DNA of 64,000 bases from JBCBXA01 sp039816825 (GCA_039816825.1 JBCBXA010000004.1:24552-88551), one strand, 5' to 3'. Positions 27,001 to 36,940 are shown, numbered from the stretch's first letter. Numbers and translations: made by a program. Notes: a model not told the origin generated them from the sequence alone.

Positions 27001-27824
27001 TGACCCAACGCCTGACCGATAAATTTGCTTCTGTCCGCGCCGAGGGCCGCCCGGCGCTTGTGACATTTCTGATGTGCGGTGATCCCGATCAGGTGACCGC
27101 AGATGATATTTTCGCTGCCTTGCCGGAAGCAGGTGCTGATATTATCGAACTGGGCATGCCTTTCTCCGACCCGATGGCGGATGGCCCGTCCATTCAGGCG
27201 GCCGGCAAGCGCGCCCTCGACAATGGGATGACGTTGCCCGGCACGCTCGAAAGCGTGCGCACCTTCCGGAAGGTCGATGACACGACACCCATCATTCTGA
27301 TGGGCTACTACAATCCTATCTATATTTATGGCGTTGAGAGCTTCATTCAGGATGCTTTGGCCGCCGGGGTCGATGGTCTGATTGTCGTCGATCTGCCGCC
27401 GGAGATGGATGACGAATTGTGCGTCCCAGCCTTGGACGCCGGTCTGAATTTCATCCGCCTTGCCACGCCCACGACTGACGACAAGCGTCTTCCTGCCGTG
27501 CTCAAGAACACGTCCGGCTTCGTCTATTATGTTTCGATGACCGGCATCACCGGTGGTGCCATCAAGAGCGCTTCTGCCGTTGGCGAAGCCGTGGGTCGCA
27601 TCAAGGGGCACACGGACCTTCCCGTGTGCGTGGGCTTCGGCATCAAAACCGGTGAAGACGCGGCCCGCATCGGCGCGGACGCCGATGGCGTTGTGGTGGG
27701 AACCGCGCTGGTGAATCTCGTCGCCGAAGGCATGAACGACGGCACGTCAAAGCACAAAGTGATGGATCTGGTGCGTGAACTGTCGGCTGGCGTTGCCCGT
27801 GCCAAGGCCAGCGAAGCGGCATGA
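27000..27824 (+). CDS. trpA: Tryptophan synthase alpha chain
   Basis: A 274-residue TIM barrel that cleaves indole-3-glycerol phosphate to indole. [17 protein letters not shown] holds the catalytic glutamate and aspartate near residues 48-59; YYNPIYIYG and GITGGAI are conserved. The ATG at 27000 uses the last base of the trpB stop; a GTG one codon earlier is possible. The 3' end overlaps the next gene by four bases (ATGA). Confidence 0.97.
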   Translation: MTQRLTDKFASVRAEGRPALVTFLMCGDPDQVTADDIFAALPEAGADIIELGMPFSDPMADGPSIQAAGKRALDNGMTLPGTLESVRTFRKVDDTTPIILMGYYNPIYIYGVESFIQDALAAGVDGLIVVDLPPEMDDELCVPALDAGLNFIRLATPTTDDKRLPAVLKNTSGFVYYVSMTGITGGAIKSASAVGEAVGRIKGHTDLPVCVGFGIKTGEDAARIGADADGVVVGTALVNLVAEGMNDGTSKHKVMDLVRELSAGVARAKASEAA

Positions 27825-28267
27825 GCGTCTCGACTTCTCCTCTCCGCGCGGATGATGAAGAGCGCTGGCGCGAACTCTGGCAGGGCTACCTGACATGGTA
27901 TCGCAGCGAAGTGGCGGCTGACGTCACTGACCATCTTTGGCAGACGCTGGTTGCGGGTGAGGGGCGCATGTATGGACTGGCCGCGCGGCTTCACGGCGAT
28001 CTCATCGGCTTCACGCACTACACATTCCACGCATCCAGCTGGACCAAGGGCGACTATTGTTACCTCGAGGACCTCTACGTGGACGGGCATGTCCGTGGCA
28101 GCGGTGCCGGCAGGGCCCTGATCAATGCCGTCCGGGAACGGGCTAACCAGCGCGGCGCTTCACGGCTCTATTGGCATACAGAGGCCAACAATGACGTCGC
28201 CCGCGGCCTCTACGACACTTTGGCGAGGGAAGCCGGGTTCGTTCAATATCGGATGCCGCTTAGCTAA
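27821..28267 (+). CDS. GNAT-family N-acetyltransferase
   Basis: A 148-residue acetyltransferase. [21 protein letters not shown] is the acetyl-CoA-binding motif A (split here for naming; the R-G-x-G-x-G/A core is intact), and the C-terminal [17 protein letters not shown] is motif B. The substrate is unknown. It starts inside the trpA stop (ATGA) and sits between trpA and accD, which are normally direct neighbours in alphaproteobacteria, so it looks like an insertion into a conserved operon. Confidence 0.9.
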   Translation: MSVSTSPLRADDEERWRELWQGYLTWYRSEVAADVTDHLWQTLVAGEGRMYGLAARLHGDLIGFTHYTFHASSWTKGDYCYLEDLYVDGHVRGSGAGRALINAVRERANQRGASRLYWHTEANNDVARGLYDTLAREAGFVQYRMPLS

Positions 28268-28345
28268 AAGTGGGTCTGACCTAGCGCCTTGACTCCGCCG
28301 CTTTCGGCTCGCACATCAATCTGAAGACTGCTTTCGGAGACTTCC

Positions 28346-29308
28346 ATGAACTGGATCAACAATCTCGTGCGCCCGCGTTTCGGCAGCCTGCTGAACAAGC
28401 GCGACACGCCGCAGAATTTGTGGATCAAGGATCCTCAGTCCGGTGCCATGGTGTTCCACAAGGATCTCGAGGACAACCAATATGTGGTGCCGGAAAGCGG
28501 CTACCACATGAAGATTTCCGTCCGTGAGCGATTCAACGCGTTCTTCGATGGCGGGCAATATTCCGAGTACACGCAACCACCTGTGCCGCAGGATCCGTTG
28601 GGCTTCCGCGACCACAAACGATATGTCGACCGCTTGAAGGAAAACCGCACCAAAACGGATCGCGAAGACTCCATCATCGCGGCGGAAGGTTCGGTCGATG
28701 GCGTACCGGTCGTGGCGGCGGCCCACGAGTTCGGCTTCATGGGTGGCTCGCTTGGAACAGCTGCTGGTGAGGCCATCGTTCTGGCGATGTTGCGTGCAGT
28801 GGAACTGAAACGCCCCTTCATCATGTTCTGCGCATCGGGCGGCGCGCGCATGCAGGAGGGCATTCTGTCCCTGATGCAATTGCCGCGCACGACGGTGGCC
28901 GTGCAGCGCCTGCGCGATGCAGGGTTGCCCTACATCGTCGTCATGGCGAACCCCACCACGGGCGGGGTCTCGGCCTCCTATGCAATGCTCGGAGACATCC
29001 ACATCGCAGAGCCCGGCGCCGAGATCGGCTTTGCGGGCAAACGCGTCATCGAGCAGACCATCCGCGAGAAACTGCCCGAAGGGTTCCAGACCGCTGAATA
29101 TCTCGAGAAGAACGGCATGGTAGACTTGGTCGTATCTCGTTTGGAAATGGCGGAAACCATTGGCCGGATTTTGCGCATGATGATGGGTATGCCTGCCAAG
29201 GTCGATGAGGTGCTTGCCCAGCCGGAGCCGGAAGCAGCGGTGATGACCCAGGATGGTGAAATCGAGCAAGTTGAGCCAGAGGCGTCCGAGCAGGCACCCA
29301 GCGCTTAA
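28346..29308 (+). CDS. accD: Acetyl-CoA carboxylase carboxyltransferase beta subunit
   Basis: A 320-residue AccD that, with AccA, transfers CO2 from biotin to acetyl-CoA. The crotonase-fold domain is intact ([43 protein letters not shown]). The N-terminal zinc ribbon is altered: where the E. coli protein has four cysteines, this one reads [12 protein letters not shown] and [11 protein letters not shown], with none. It has a GGAGA ribosome site. Its 78-base upstream gap may hold a promoter. The accD-folC order is conserved in alphaproteobacteria. Confidence 0.96.
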   Translation: MNWINNLVRPRFGSLLNKRDTPQNLWIKDPQSGAMVFHKDLEDNQYVVPESGYHMKISVRERFNAFFDGGQYSEYTQPPVPQDPLGFRDHKRYVDRLKENRTKTDREDSIIAAEGSVDGVPVVAAAHEFGFMGGSLGTAAGEAIVLAMLRAVELKRPFIMFCASGGARMQEGILSLMQLPRTTVAVQRLRDAGLPYIVVMANPTTGGVSASYAMLGDIHIAEPGAEIGFAGKRVIEQTIREKLPEGFQTAEYLEKNGMVDLVVSRLEMAETIGRILRMMMGMPAKVDEVLAQPEPEAAVMTQDGEIEQVEPEASEQAPSA

Positions 29309-29329
29309 GTCGCATGTGCTGCTGCTGAC

Positions 29330-30640
29330 GTGACCGCACCACCCAGTCCCGCTGAGGCGCTGATCAACGACATGATGGCGCGCTATCCCCCGGGCTTCGA
29401 CCTCGGGCTTTCGCGCATCAGTGCTCTGCTTGCACTCCTTGACGATCCGCATCGGCGGCTGCCGCCAACCATCCACGTGGCCGGGACAAACGGCAAAGGG
29501 TCAACCATCGCGTTCATGCGCGCCATGTTGGAGGCTTCTGGCAGGTCCGTGCACGTTCACACATCGCCTCACCTGGTGCGCTGGCACGAGCGGTTTCGGG
29601 TCGCGGGTCATTTGGTCAGTGACCCCGCCCTGCACGATGCGCTCACTCGCGTTGATGCGGTTCTTCAAGACGAACAAGAGGGGACGCGGGGCGTCACCGT
29701 CTTTGAGATTATGACGGCTGTCGCCTTTCTGCTTTTCTCCGAAACGCCGGCTGATGCGCTCCTCTTGGAGGTTGGTCTGGGCGGTGAGTTCGACGCCACC
29801 AATGTGATCGAAAGGCCCGCAGCTTGTGTCATCGCGCCCATAGCCCTCGATCATCAGGCCCATCTTGGGAACACGATTGGCGAGATCGCGGGCGCGAAGG
29901 CGGGTATCATCAAGCGGGGTGCGCCGGTCGTCAGCGCCGCCCAACACGATGATGCGCGCGAGGTGATTGAGGCCGTCGCCGGGCGCCACGGTACATCCGT
30001 CATCTTTGCCGATCAGGATTTTCAGGGTTTCCCGGAGCGCGGGGGAATGATCTTTCAGGACACGTCCGGGCTCATGGACCTGCCTTCACCCGCGCTTTTG
30101 GGAGAACATCAGTTCGACAATGCTGCGCTGGCGATTGCCAGCCTGAAAGCGGCAAGCTTCGAGCTTTCCGTTGAGCAGGTGTCTGAAGGATTGAGATCTG
30201 TCGTTTGGCCGGGCCGGATGCAGCGCATGCCGGAGGGCGAGCTCAACAAGCTGATTCCGGGGCACGAGGTTTGGCTCGATGGTGGGCACAATCCTCATGG
30301 TGCCGAGGCCGTTGCGTCGGTGTTGGACGCCAGAGGTGCGACCGACACGGCGCTCGTCTGCGGTATGCTGAACACCAAGGACCCCGAGGGCTACTTTCGC
30401 GCGCTGAGCAAAGTGGTGAGCGGAGTCATCACCGTCCCCATCACATCGTCAAATGCCGGAGTGCCAGCCGGTGATCTGGCGGCTACCGCCCGATCCGCTG
30501 GCTTGAAGGCGCACGACGCCGATAGTCTGACGGACGCGCTGCAACAGCTGACAGGGAACTCGAACCAGCCGGTCTTGATCGGCGGTTCGCTCTATCTGGT
30601 GGGCGATGCCCTCGCCCAGAACGGAACGCCGCCGGTCTGA
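29330..30640 (+). CDS. folC: Dihydrofolate synthase / folylpolyglutamate synthase
   Basis: A 436-residue Mur-ligase-fold enzyme adding glutamate to dihydropteroate and folates. The ATP loop is HVAGTNGKGSTIAFMRAML (residues ~46-64), then HTSPHLVRWHERFRV, LEVGLGGEFDATNV and the C-terminal WLDGGHNPHGAEAV. It begins at GTG 29330, 21 bases after accD, and converges with mnmD with only one base between their ends. The call is secure. Confidence 0.95.
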   Translation: MTAPPSPAEALINDMMARYPPGFDLGLSRISALLALLDDPHRRLPPTIHVAGTNGKGSTIAFMRAMLEASGRSVHVHTSPHLVRWHERFRVAGHLVSDPALHDALTRVDAVLQDEQEGTRGVTVFEIMTAVAFLLFSETPADALLLEVGLGGEFDATNVIERPAACVIAPIALDHQAHLGNTIGEIAGAKAGIIKRGAPVVSAAQHDDAREVIEAVAGRHGTSVIFADQDFQGFPERGGMIFQDTSGLMDLPSPALLGEHQFDNAALAIASLKAASFELSVEQVSEGLRSVVWPGRMQRMPEGELNKLIPGHEVWLDGGHNPHGAEAVASVLDARGATDTALVCGMLNTKDPEGYFRALSKVVSGVITVPITSSNAGVPAGDLAATARSAGLKAHDADSLTDALQQLTGNSNQPVLIGGSLYLVGDALAQNGTPPV

Positions 30641-30641
30641 G

Positions 30642-31352
30642 TTACCGCGCCGATCGATGCCCCCGCATCATCTCCCGCTTGCCCGCATAGCCGGGGAATT
30701 TCTCAACCTCGAAACCGCTCGCACGCAGGTTGCGCCGCACCCATCCCGCCGATGTATAGGTGGCAAAGGTGCCGCCAGGCTTGGTCTTGTCAAAGACTGA
30801 CTGCAGCAGGCCCCGCTCCCACAGCTCCGGGTTTCGCGATGGGGCGAAGCCATCAAGATACCAGGCGTCAAACTGCTCGGGGCGTTGCGACAACACTTCT
30901 CTCGCATCGCCAAGGATCAAGCGAAGTTCGACGCCATGCCATTCAAGCCGCTGCTCACCAGCGCTGGGTGGCCAATGGTCTGAAAGAAACGCCGCGCCTT
31001 CGGCGAGTTCAGGCCATGGTTCCAGGCTGCGGCTCAGATCAGCAGCGCTCATCGGAAAGGCTTCGAAAGACACGAAGACCAGTTTGCCAACAGATCCTGA
31101 CTCCGCCCACTGGCGCGCGGTCTCGAGGAAGTTCAGCCCTGTTCCAAAGCCAAGTTCACCAACTATAAAAGTCTCGTCGCTCCTCAAAGCACCCCAGCGT
31201 CCTTGCAGATCGTTGCACCCGATGAAGACGTGAGCCGATTCCGCGCGCCCATCGGCCTTGGAGAAGTAGGTGTCACCAAAGCGCTCATTGCGGGGTGTCG
31301 GTCCGTCGAACTGAATGCTATCGGCAGGGCGAGTGTCAGACTCAGAATTCAT
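30642..31352 (-). CDS. mnmD: MnmD-type tRNA (mnm5s2U34) methyltransferase
   Basis: A 236-residue protein equal to the N-terminal methyltransferase half of MnmC (DUF752). It has RFGDTYFSKADGRAESAHVF near the N-terminus, the SAM-binding EXXFGTGLNF loop as VGELGFGTGLNFLE, and WYLDGFAPSRNPELW, the family hallmark. It methylates nm5(s2)U34 to mnm5(s2)U34. I chose the ATG at 31352; the open frame extends upstream into the divergent gene without homology. The FAD half of MnmC is encoded by the divergent gene 37 bases away. Confidence 0.9.
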   Translation of the reverse strand: MNSESDTRPADSIQFDGPTPRNERFGDTYFSKADGRAESAHVFIGCNDLQGRWGALRSDETFIVGELGFGTGLNFLETARQWAESGSVGKLVFVSFEAFPMSAADLSRSLEPWPELAEGAAFLSDHWPPSAGEQRLEWHGVELRLILGDAREVLSQRPEQFDAWYLDGFAPSRNPELWERGLLQSVFDKTKPGGTFATYTSAGWVRRNLRASGFEVEKFPGYAGKREMMRGHRSAR

Positions 31353-31389
31353 GCCCCGTCTTTGCGCAACCAGACCTTTGGGACAAGCC

Positions 31390-32514
31390 ATGCCTACCGT
31401 TGATCTCGCCATTGCCGGGGCCGGTGTCTTCGGCTTGCAACTGGCCCGCCAGGCTCTGCTGCAGGGACTCTCAGTCGCAATATTCGATGCGCGGCGGGTT
31501 GGCGAGGGGGCGTCCGGTGGCCCCTTGGGCGCACTGATGCCGCACATCCCGGATCGGTGGAACGCCAAGAAGCAGTTCCAGTTTGATGCTCTGCGAGAAT
31601 TGGAAGGCGAGTGCCTGGCGCTAGAGGAAGCAACAGGCCTCGGCACAGGATATGGGCGGGTGGGCCGTATGATGCCACTTCGAGAAGAGCGTTTTATCGC
31701 GCTTGCCGAGGAGCGGGCTCACGGAGCGCAAGCGCACTGGGAGGGCAAATTCGCCTTCAACCGTATGGAGCCAGATCCGAACTGGATTGATCCTCGGCTT
31801 GCCACCCACGGAGCTGTGCTCGACACATTGGCAGCGCGGTTGCACCCGTCATCCTATCTTTCGGCCCTGGCGAAGTTCGTGGCGGATCATCCAAACGGCC
31901 GACTTTATGAGCGAACTGAAGTTCCTCTTGCTGCCACGGAGGGCCGCCGGATAGAGACCGCCGATGGTCCGCTTTCCTTTGCGCATCTTGTTCTGGCGGC
32001 AGGCTATCAGTCCTTCCCATGGCTCAAGGGCATAATCGAGGTCGAGCCCGGAACCGGCGTCAAAGGCCAAGCAAGGGTTGTGAAGGCTGCCGCGCCCGCC
32101 GAAGCTCCAATCCTTTACGATGATGGCTGCTACGTCGTGCCCCACGCCAATGGAACAATCGCTGTGGGCTCAAGCTCGCAGAAGCAATGGACCGATGAAC
32201 GTGCTCCCGATCCAGAGGCTTGGACCTTTTGGGACAAGGCTCTGGCTTTGTGTCCTGCCTTGCGCGAAGCGCCCATCATCGGCGAGTGGGCCGGCGTTCG
32301 GCCCCGCGCCATGAGTGCTGATCCCATGATCGGGCCTGTTCCGGATCAGGACGGCCTTTGGGTCTTTACCGGGGGCTTCAAGATTTCGCTCGGCATTGCC
32401 CATCTCGCGGGTCGAGCGCTCGTGCATCAGATTACGAGCTTGGACGAACAGACAGCTTTGCCGGAGAGCTTCAGAGCAGAGGTGCACCTCGCAGCGGCGC
32501 GCTCTGCTAGCTGA
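31390..32514 (+). CDS. MnmC-like FAD-dependent oxidoreductase
   Basis: A 374-residue DAO-family flavoprotein. The N-terminal Rossmann motif is LAIAGAGVFGLQLARQAL, followed by GEGASGGPLGALMPH, which resembles the cmnm5U34-oxidase half of MnmC (GASGNxAG/xxP). Near the C-terminus are SSSQKQW, GVRPRAMSADPMIGPVPD and WVFTGGFKISLGIAHLAG. The divergent mnmD supplies the other half of MnmC, so the likely role is removing the carboxymethyl group from cmnm5U34. A generic glycine/D-amino acid oxidase remains possible. Its last eight bases overlap the end of the convergent creatininase gene. Confidence 0.8.
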   Translation: MPTVDLAIAGAGVFGLQLARQALLQGLSVAIFDARRVGEGASGGPLGALMPHIPDRWNAKKQFQFDALRELEGECLALEEATGLGTGYGRVGRMMPLREERFIALAEERAHGAQAHWEGKFAFNRMEPDPNWIDPRLATHGAVLDTLAARLHPSSYLSALAKFVADHPNGRLYERTEVPLAATEGRRIETADGPLSFAHLVLAAGYQSFPWLKGIIEVEPGTGVKGQARVVKAAAPAEAPILYDDGCYVVPHANGTIAVGSSSQKQWTDERAPDPEAWTFWDKALALCPALREAPIIGEWAGVRPRAMSADPMIGPVPDQDGLWVFTGGFKISLGIAHLAGRALVHQITSLDEQTALPESFRAEVHLAAARSAS

Positions 32515-33316
32515 ATCTGTCGAGGTCAAACGTCTGTACGTCGGCTACGAGTTCGGCAAAAGCGTTGATAGAGGAGGCGATCAGCGCCTCGCCCTTCTCA
32601 GCCGTGGCGGCTAGTGCATTGCCGACAACGCCGTAGCGGTTCAAATCTTCCATCCGCCAGCCAAAACTGTGCGGACCGTACGCGCGCAAATGCTTGAACT
32701 CCTCCACAAAGGATTGTTGCTCTGATCCGAAGTCTTCCGCCGCTTCCATGCGCACGAGCTCGGGGCGCAAGGCCAGCATGAGCGACGTCTCGATATCGCC
32801 GCCATGGATTCCGAGCGCTTTCTCGGTTTCGCCAAAGATGGAAGTCGCATCACCCAAGCGACTCCACGATGTGGCGACGCAGAGCATATTGGCGTGGCGC
32901 AGTTCCAAAGCGATCTGGTCCAGCAAAGCAGAATTCCCGCCGTGAGAGTTCAGGAGGATGAGCCGCCGAATGCCCGATGCGGCGAGGGACTCGCCGATCT
33001 GAACCCAAGCTGCCTTAGCCGTGTCGGCGGTGAGGGTGAGCGTCCCTGGGAAGGCCGCATGTTCGTCGGATTTTCCGATGGTCTGCACCGGCAGGAACGT
33101 CGCCGGCAGACCTTCGCCATGCTCGGCGATGAACCGTCCGATCAGACCTTGATTGATGAAGCTGTCGGTGCCGAGTGGCAGGTGCGGGCCGTGCTGTTCC
33201 GTTGCCGCAACCGGCAGAACGGCAACCCATTCCTCCAGATGAGCCGAGGCCTCTGCAATATCCGTCGAGGTCATCTCGGCAAAATAGGGCTCAGGCCAAC
33301 GTGTTTTGTCAGACAT
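32507..33316 (-). CDS. Creatininase/creatinine amidohydrolase family protein
   Basis: A 269-residue member of the creatininase family (which also includes MftE and FAPy deformylase). Metal ligands appear in ATEQHGPHLPLGTDSF (Glu, His, Asp, residues ~38-50), LLNSHGGNSALL and GIHGGDIETSLML. These enzymes hydrolyse cyclic amides or peptide-like bonds; the substrate here is not known. The ATG directly follows the TGA of the GH42 gene with no spacer, so the two are co-translated. The 3' end overlaps the convergent FAD gene by eight bases. Confidence 0.88.
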   Translation of the reverse strand: MSDKTRWPEPYFAEMTSTDIAEASAHLEEWVAVLPVAATEQHGPHLPLGTDSFINQGLIGRFIAEHGEGLPATFLPVQTIGKSDEHAAFPGTLTLTADTAKAAWVQIGESLAASGIRRLILLNSHGGNSALLDQIALELRHANMLCVATSWSRLGDATSIFGETEKALGIHGGDIETSLMLALRPELVRMEAAEDFGSEQQSFVEEFKHLRAYGPHSFGWRMEDLNRYGVVGNALAATAEKGEALIASSINAFAELVADVQTFDLDRFS

Positions 33317-35323
33317 TCAAGCCTCCCGCACGACCAGCAGATCATGGCCCAATGTGACCGGGCCGCCCATGAGCACATCGCCCTCAACGAAATTGCCCAG
33401 GTCTCGTGGCTGGTCGCCATAGTTGAAGAAATACCGCGTCCGCCCGTACCGTGTGGTGCGCACGCCATCGGGCAGGTTCATCATGGGCAGGCCTGCCATC
33501 TCCACCATCTCCGCCATGAGAGCCGTCAGCGGCTCCTCTTCCAGCACGCCGCACAGGTAATGGCGCTTGCCCGCCCGCCAGAGCGCCGGGTGACCATCCT
33601 GGGTCATGCGGGTGATCACTGCTTCATCGCCCATCGGCTCTGTGAACTCCCGCCACTTGATGAAGTCCGCCTGCATGGCGCCCGTTCTTTCCAGTGGCAC
33701 GGATAGGCCGGGCCGCAGGCTTTCAACACGTTTCACACGGATGGGCATGATACTCTGCAGCGCGCCGGGCGGAAGTGAGTCAGGGATCTGGAAATCGGGG
33801 GTTTTCGAAGCGGTCCGCGGAGCAAAGAGCTGCACCGCATCAGTCGCTTCGAGGGCTTTGGCGGCTTCAGGTTCCAGCGTCAGAAGCGCCGGGACGAGCA
33901 CCAGCTTGTAGCCGTCTAACGGCGCGCCGGCGGGAACGATGTCGATATCGAGCCCCAGCCGCCGGGCTGCGCGGTACCAGCGAAGAACCGCCAGGAACAT
34001 ATCATAGCTCTCGCCCTGCGGCTGGATTTGGCCGGTCCAAACGGACGCATAATCGAACACCAGAGCGACAGGCGCCCGTTCGAGTTCGTCGCACTTCAGG
34101 TCCAGCGCACGGAGCTCCTCGGCCACCTGCGCGGCCTCCCGTGCGCCATCATCAGGGCTGCCGTCTGGTAGGTTCAAACCTGCATGATATTGCTCTTGTG
34201 CAAACGGCGCCTGCCGCCAGCGGAAATAGCTCACCAGTTCCGCACCATGGGCGATGGCTTCATGGGTCCAAAGCCGTACCATGCCTGCGGCCGGGGCCGG
34301 GTTCCAGCGCGCCCAGTTCACGGGACCTGGCTGTTGTTCCATCACCCACCAGCGGCTGCGTTTGTCAGACGCCCTTACTTTGCCGCAGGCGCGATAGAGA
34401 TCGTGGTGGAACGCTTGAAAATCTGGGTCTCCGGCGTGGGCATATGTGTTGCGGCGTTCCTCGGTTGGACCAACGCGCTCCAGAAAACCCAGCGGGTAAG
34501 AGTCCCAGGAGGCAATGTCGAGGTCGCGGGACACATCGAAATGATCGAACTCCGTGAACCAGCCCATGAAGTTATGCACGATGGGAACGTCGGGCGTGAT
34601 CTCGCGGAGATAGTGGCACTGAATCGCGTTGAAGACCCGAACTTGATCCGATGAAAAACGCCGAAAATCCAGCATATGGCTCGGATTGATCTCGGTGACT
34701 GGCTGAAGTGGGAGATCGACCTCTTCGTAGGAACGGTACTCCATCGACCAGAACACATTGCCCCAAGCTTCGTTGAGAGGCGCTATGTCATTTTGGCCGT
34801 ACTTTCCCGCCAGCCAGATCCTGAAGTCGCGTCTCGCGCTCTCTGAATAGCTGATGATCGTATCATGGCAGCCATACTCATTGTCGGTTTGCCATGCGCA
34901 GAGCGCCGGGTGGTCCTTCACGGCTTCGGCCATGGCCTTGATGATGCGGGCACACTCGGCTCTGTAGCCCGTATGGCTGAAGCAGTAGTGCCGTCGTGAC
35001 CCGAATCCACGTGGGTCGCCATTTTCATCGACGGCCAGCATGTCGGGCATTCTGTCCACAAGCCATTTGGGCGGTGTTGCGGTGGGCGTGCCGACAATCA
35101 CTTTGAGGCCCGCGGCGTGGAGCACGTCCATGGCGCGGAGCAACCAGTCAAACGTCAACTGTCCCGGCTCGGGCTCGTAGCGGGTCCAGGCAAACTCGCC
35201 GATCCGCACGTGGGTGATGCCGATCCTGGCCATTTGTGCTGCGTCTTCAGCCCATTGGCTCTCCGGCCAGTGTTCCGGATAGTAGCAGACCCCGAGGGTG
35301 GGGCGGTGGATTGCATCCAGCAT
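33317..35323 (-). CDS. GH42 beta-galactosidase
   Basis: A 668-residue family 42 glycoside hydrolase. The TIM barrel opens with GVCYYPEHWPESQWAEDAAQ. The acid/base glutamate is E149 in WQTDNEYG and the nucleophile is in VMEQQPGPVNWAR near residue 310; GWFTEFDHFD and the later trimerisation and beta domains follow. No signal peptide is visible, so it acts in the cytoplasm on imported beta-galactosides or arabinosides. It is transcribed ahead of, and directly abutting, the creatininase-family gene; no sugar transporter or regulator is adjacent. Confidence 0.94.
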   Translation of the reverse strand: MLDAIHRPTLGVCYYPEHWPESQWAEDAAQMARIGITHVRIGEFAWTRYEPEPGQLTFDWLLRAMDVLHAAGLKVIVGTPTATPPKWLVDRMPDMLAVDENGDPRGFGSRRHYCFSHTGYRAECARIIKAMAEAVKDHPALCAWQTDNEYGCHDTIISYSESARRDFRIWLAGKYGQNDIAPLNEAWGNVFWSMEYRSYEEVDLPLQPVTEINPSHMLDFRRFSSDQVRVFNAIQCHYLREITPDVPIVHNFMGWFTEFDHFDVSRDLDIASWDSYPLGFLERVGPTEERRNTYAHAGDPDFQAFHHDLYRACGKVRASDKRSRWWVMEQQPGPVNWARWNPAPAAGMVRLWTHEAIAHGAELVSYFRWRQAPFAQEQYHAGLNLPDGSPDDGAREAAQVAEELRALDLKCDELERAPVALVFDYASVWTGQIQPQGESYDMFLAVLRWYRAARRLGLDIDIVPAGAPLDGYKLVLVPALLTLEPEAAKALEATDAVQLFAPRTASKTPDFQIPDSLPPGALQSIMPIRVKRVESLRPGLSVPLERTGAMQADFIKWREFTEPMGDEAVITRMTQDGHPALWRAGKRHYLCGVLEEEPLTALMAEMVEMAGLPMMNLPDGVRTTRYGRTRYFFNYGDQPRDLGNFVEGDVLMGGPVTLGHDLLVVREA

Positions 35324-35570
35324 GAGGGTGATTCCGGTGGTTAAGCTGAAACAGGCGGCTTGTTAGGAGAAGCGGAGTTGTGCGGCAACTCGTCCACCTA
35401 AGGTCTTATGGACGAAAACAGGGCCGCTCAATAGCTTGGCGTCGACTGGAGGCAGTTGCATGGAGGAGTGCGGCTGCTCACCGCCCGCCCAAGAGTTCGC
35501 TCCCACAGCGGTTTGGCCAGATGGCGCGGTCCAGTGATGACTGAACGCAGGATTCCTTGGGAGGAACTAT

Positions 35571-36926
35571 ATGTCTGAAACAAAAACTACCGTTGGCCGC
35601 CGCTCGGTACTGAAAGGTGGTGCTGTCGCCGGTGCAGCCCTCGCAACGCCGCACTTTCTGATCAATGGCGCCAATGGCGCTGCCCATGCTGGCTATGTGA
35701 ACGCCCCAACCGGTGACACCGTCACACTGGGCTTCAACGTACCTCAGTCCGGCCCATATGCCGACGAAGGTGCTGACGAGCTGCGTGCCTATGAGCTGGC
35801 TGTCGAACACCTGAACGGCGGCGGCGATGGCGGCATGATGAACACCTTCTCGTCCAAGGCGCTGAAGGGGAACGGCATCCTCGGCAAGAAGGTCGAGTAC
35901 GTCACAGGTGACACGCAGACCAAGTCTGACGCCGCCCGCGCATCGGCCCGTTCGATGATCGAAAAAGACGGCGCCATCATGATCACTGGCGGTTCGTCTT
36001 CCGGTGTGGCTGTGGCTGTGCAGGCTCTCTGTCAGGAAGCCGGCGTCATCTTCATGGCTGGTCTGACCCACTCCAACGACACCACCGGTAAGGACAAGAA
36101 GGCCAACGGTTTCCGTCACTTCTTCAACTCCTACATGTCCGGTGCCGCGCTGGCGCCGATCCTCGGCGCGAACTACGGCAAAGACCGCCGCGCCTATCAC
36201 CTGACCGCCGACTACAACTGGGGCTACACCACAGAAGAAGCTGTGCGTACCTCGACCGAAGCCATGGGTTGGGAAACCGTTGCTGCAGTGAAAACACCAC
36301 TGACGCAGACTGACTTCTCGTCCTACATCGCTCCTGTCCTGCAGTCCGGTGCTGACGTTCTGGTTCTGAACCACTACGGCGGCAATATGGTGAACTCGCT
36401 CACCAACGCTGTTCAGTTCGGCCTGCGTGAGAAGGAAGTGAACGGTAAGAACTTCGAGATCATCGTTCCGCTCTACTCCCGCCTGATGGCGAAGGGTGCT
36501 GGTGAGAACGTGAAGGGCATCTTCGGTTCCACCAACTGGCACTGGTCGCTGCAGGATGAGGGCTCCAAAGCCTTCGTGAAGTCCTTCGGTGAGAAGTATG
36601 GCTTCCCGCCATCGCAGGCTGCTCACACCTGTTACGTGCAGGCTCTGCTCTATGCAGATGCTGCTGAGCGTGCTGGCACGTTCAACCCATGCGGCATCGT
36701 CGAAGCTCTCGAAGGCTTCGAGTTCGACGGCATGGGCAACGGTCCAACCCTGTACCGTGCTGAAGACCACCAGTGCTTCAAAGACGTTCTGGTTGTGAAG
36801 GGTAAAGAGAACCCGACTTCCGAGTTCGACCTTCTCGAAATCGTGGAAGTCACACCAACCAGCCAGGTCACCTATGACGCCTCCATCTTTGGCGGCGAGC
36901 TGGGCACCTGTAACCCAGGCGCATAA
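35571..36926 (+). CDS. Liv-type ABC transporter substrate-binding protein (Tat-exported)
   Basis: A 451-residue periplasmic binding protein of the branched-chain amino acid/amide group. Its N-terminus carries a twin-arginine signal (VGRRSVLKGGAVAGAALATP). The mature part has FNVPQSGPYADEGADELRAY and ITGGSSSGVAVAVQALCQEA, typical of Peripla_BP_6 proteins. The ATG at 35571 follows GGGAGGA. Codon choice is strikingly restricted (ctg, gtt, acc, cag), as in very highly expressed genes. It heads the transporter operon; a strong hairpin separates it from the permeases. The ligand is uncertain: amino acids, urea or short amides are all possible. Confidence 0.9.
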   Translation: MSETKTTVGRRSVLKGGAVAGAALATPHFLINGANGAAHAGYVNAPTGDTVTLGFNVPQSGPYADEGADELRAYELAVEHLNGGGDGGMMNTFSSKALKGNGILGKKVEYVTGDTQTKSDAARASARSMIEKDGAIMITGGSSSGVAVAVQALCQEAGVIFMAGLTHSNDTTGKDKKANGFRHFFNSYMSGAALAPILGANYGKDRRAYHLTADYNWGYTTEEAVRTSTEAMGWETVAAVKTPLTQTDFSSYIAPVLQSGADVLVLNHYGGNMVNSLTNAVQFGLREKEVNGKNFEIIVPLYSRLMAKGAGENVKGIFGSTNWHWSLQDEGSKAFVKSFGEKYGFPPSQAAHTCYVQALLYADAAERAGTFNPCGIVEALEGFEFDGMGNGPTLYRAEDHQCFKDVLVVKGKENPTSEFDLLEIVEVTPTSQVTYDASIFGGELGTCNPGA

Positions 36927-36940
36927 GCGCTCACCAATCG

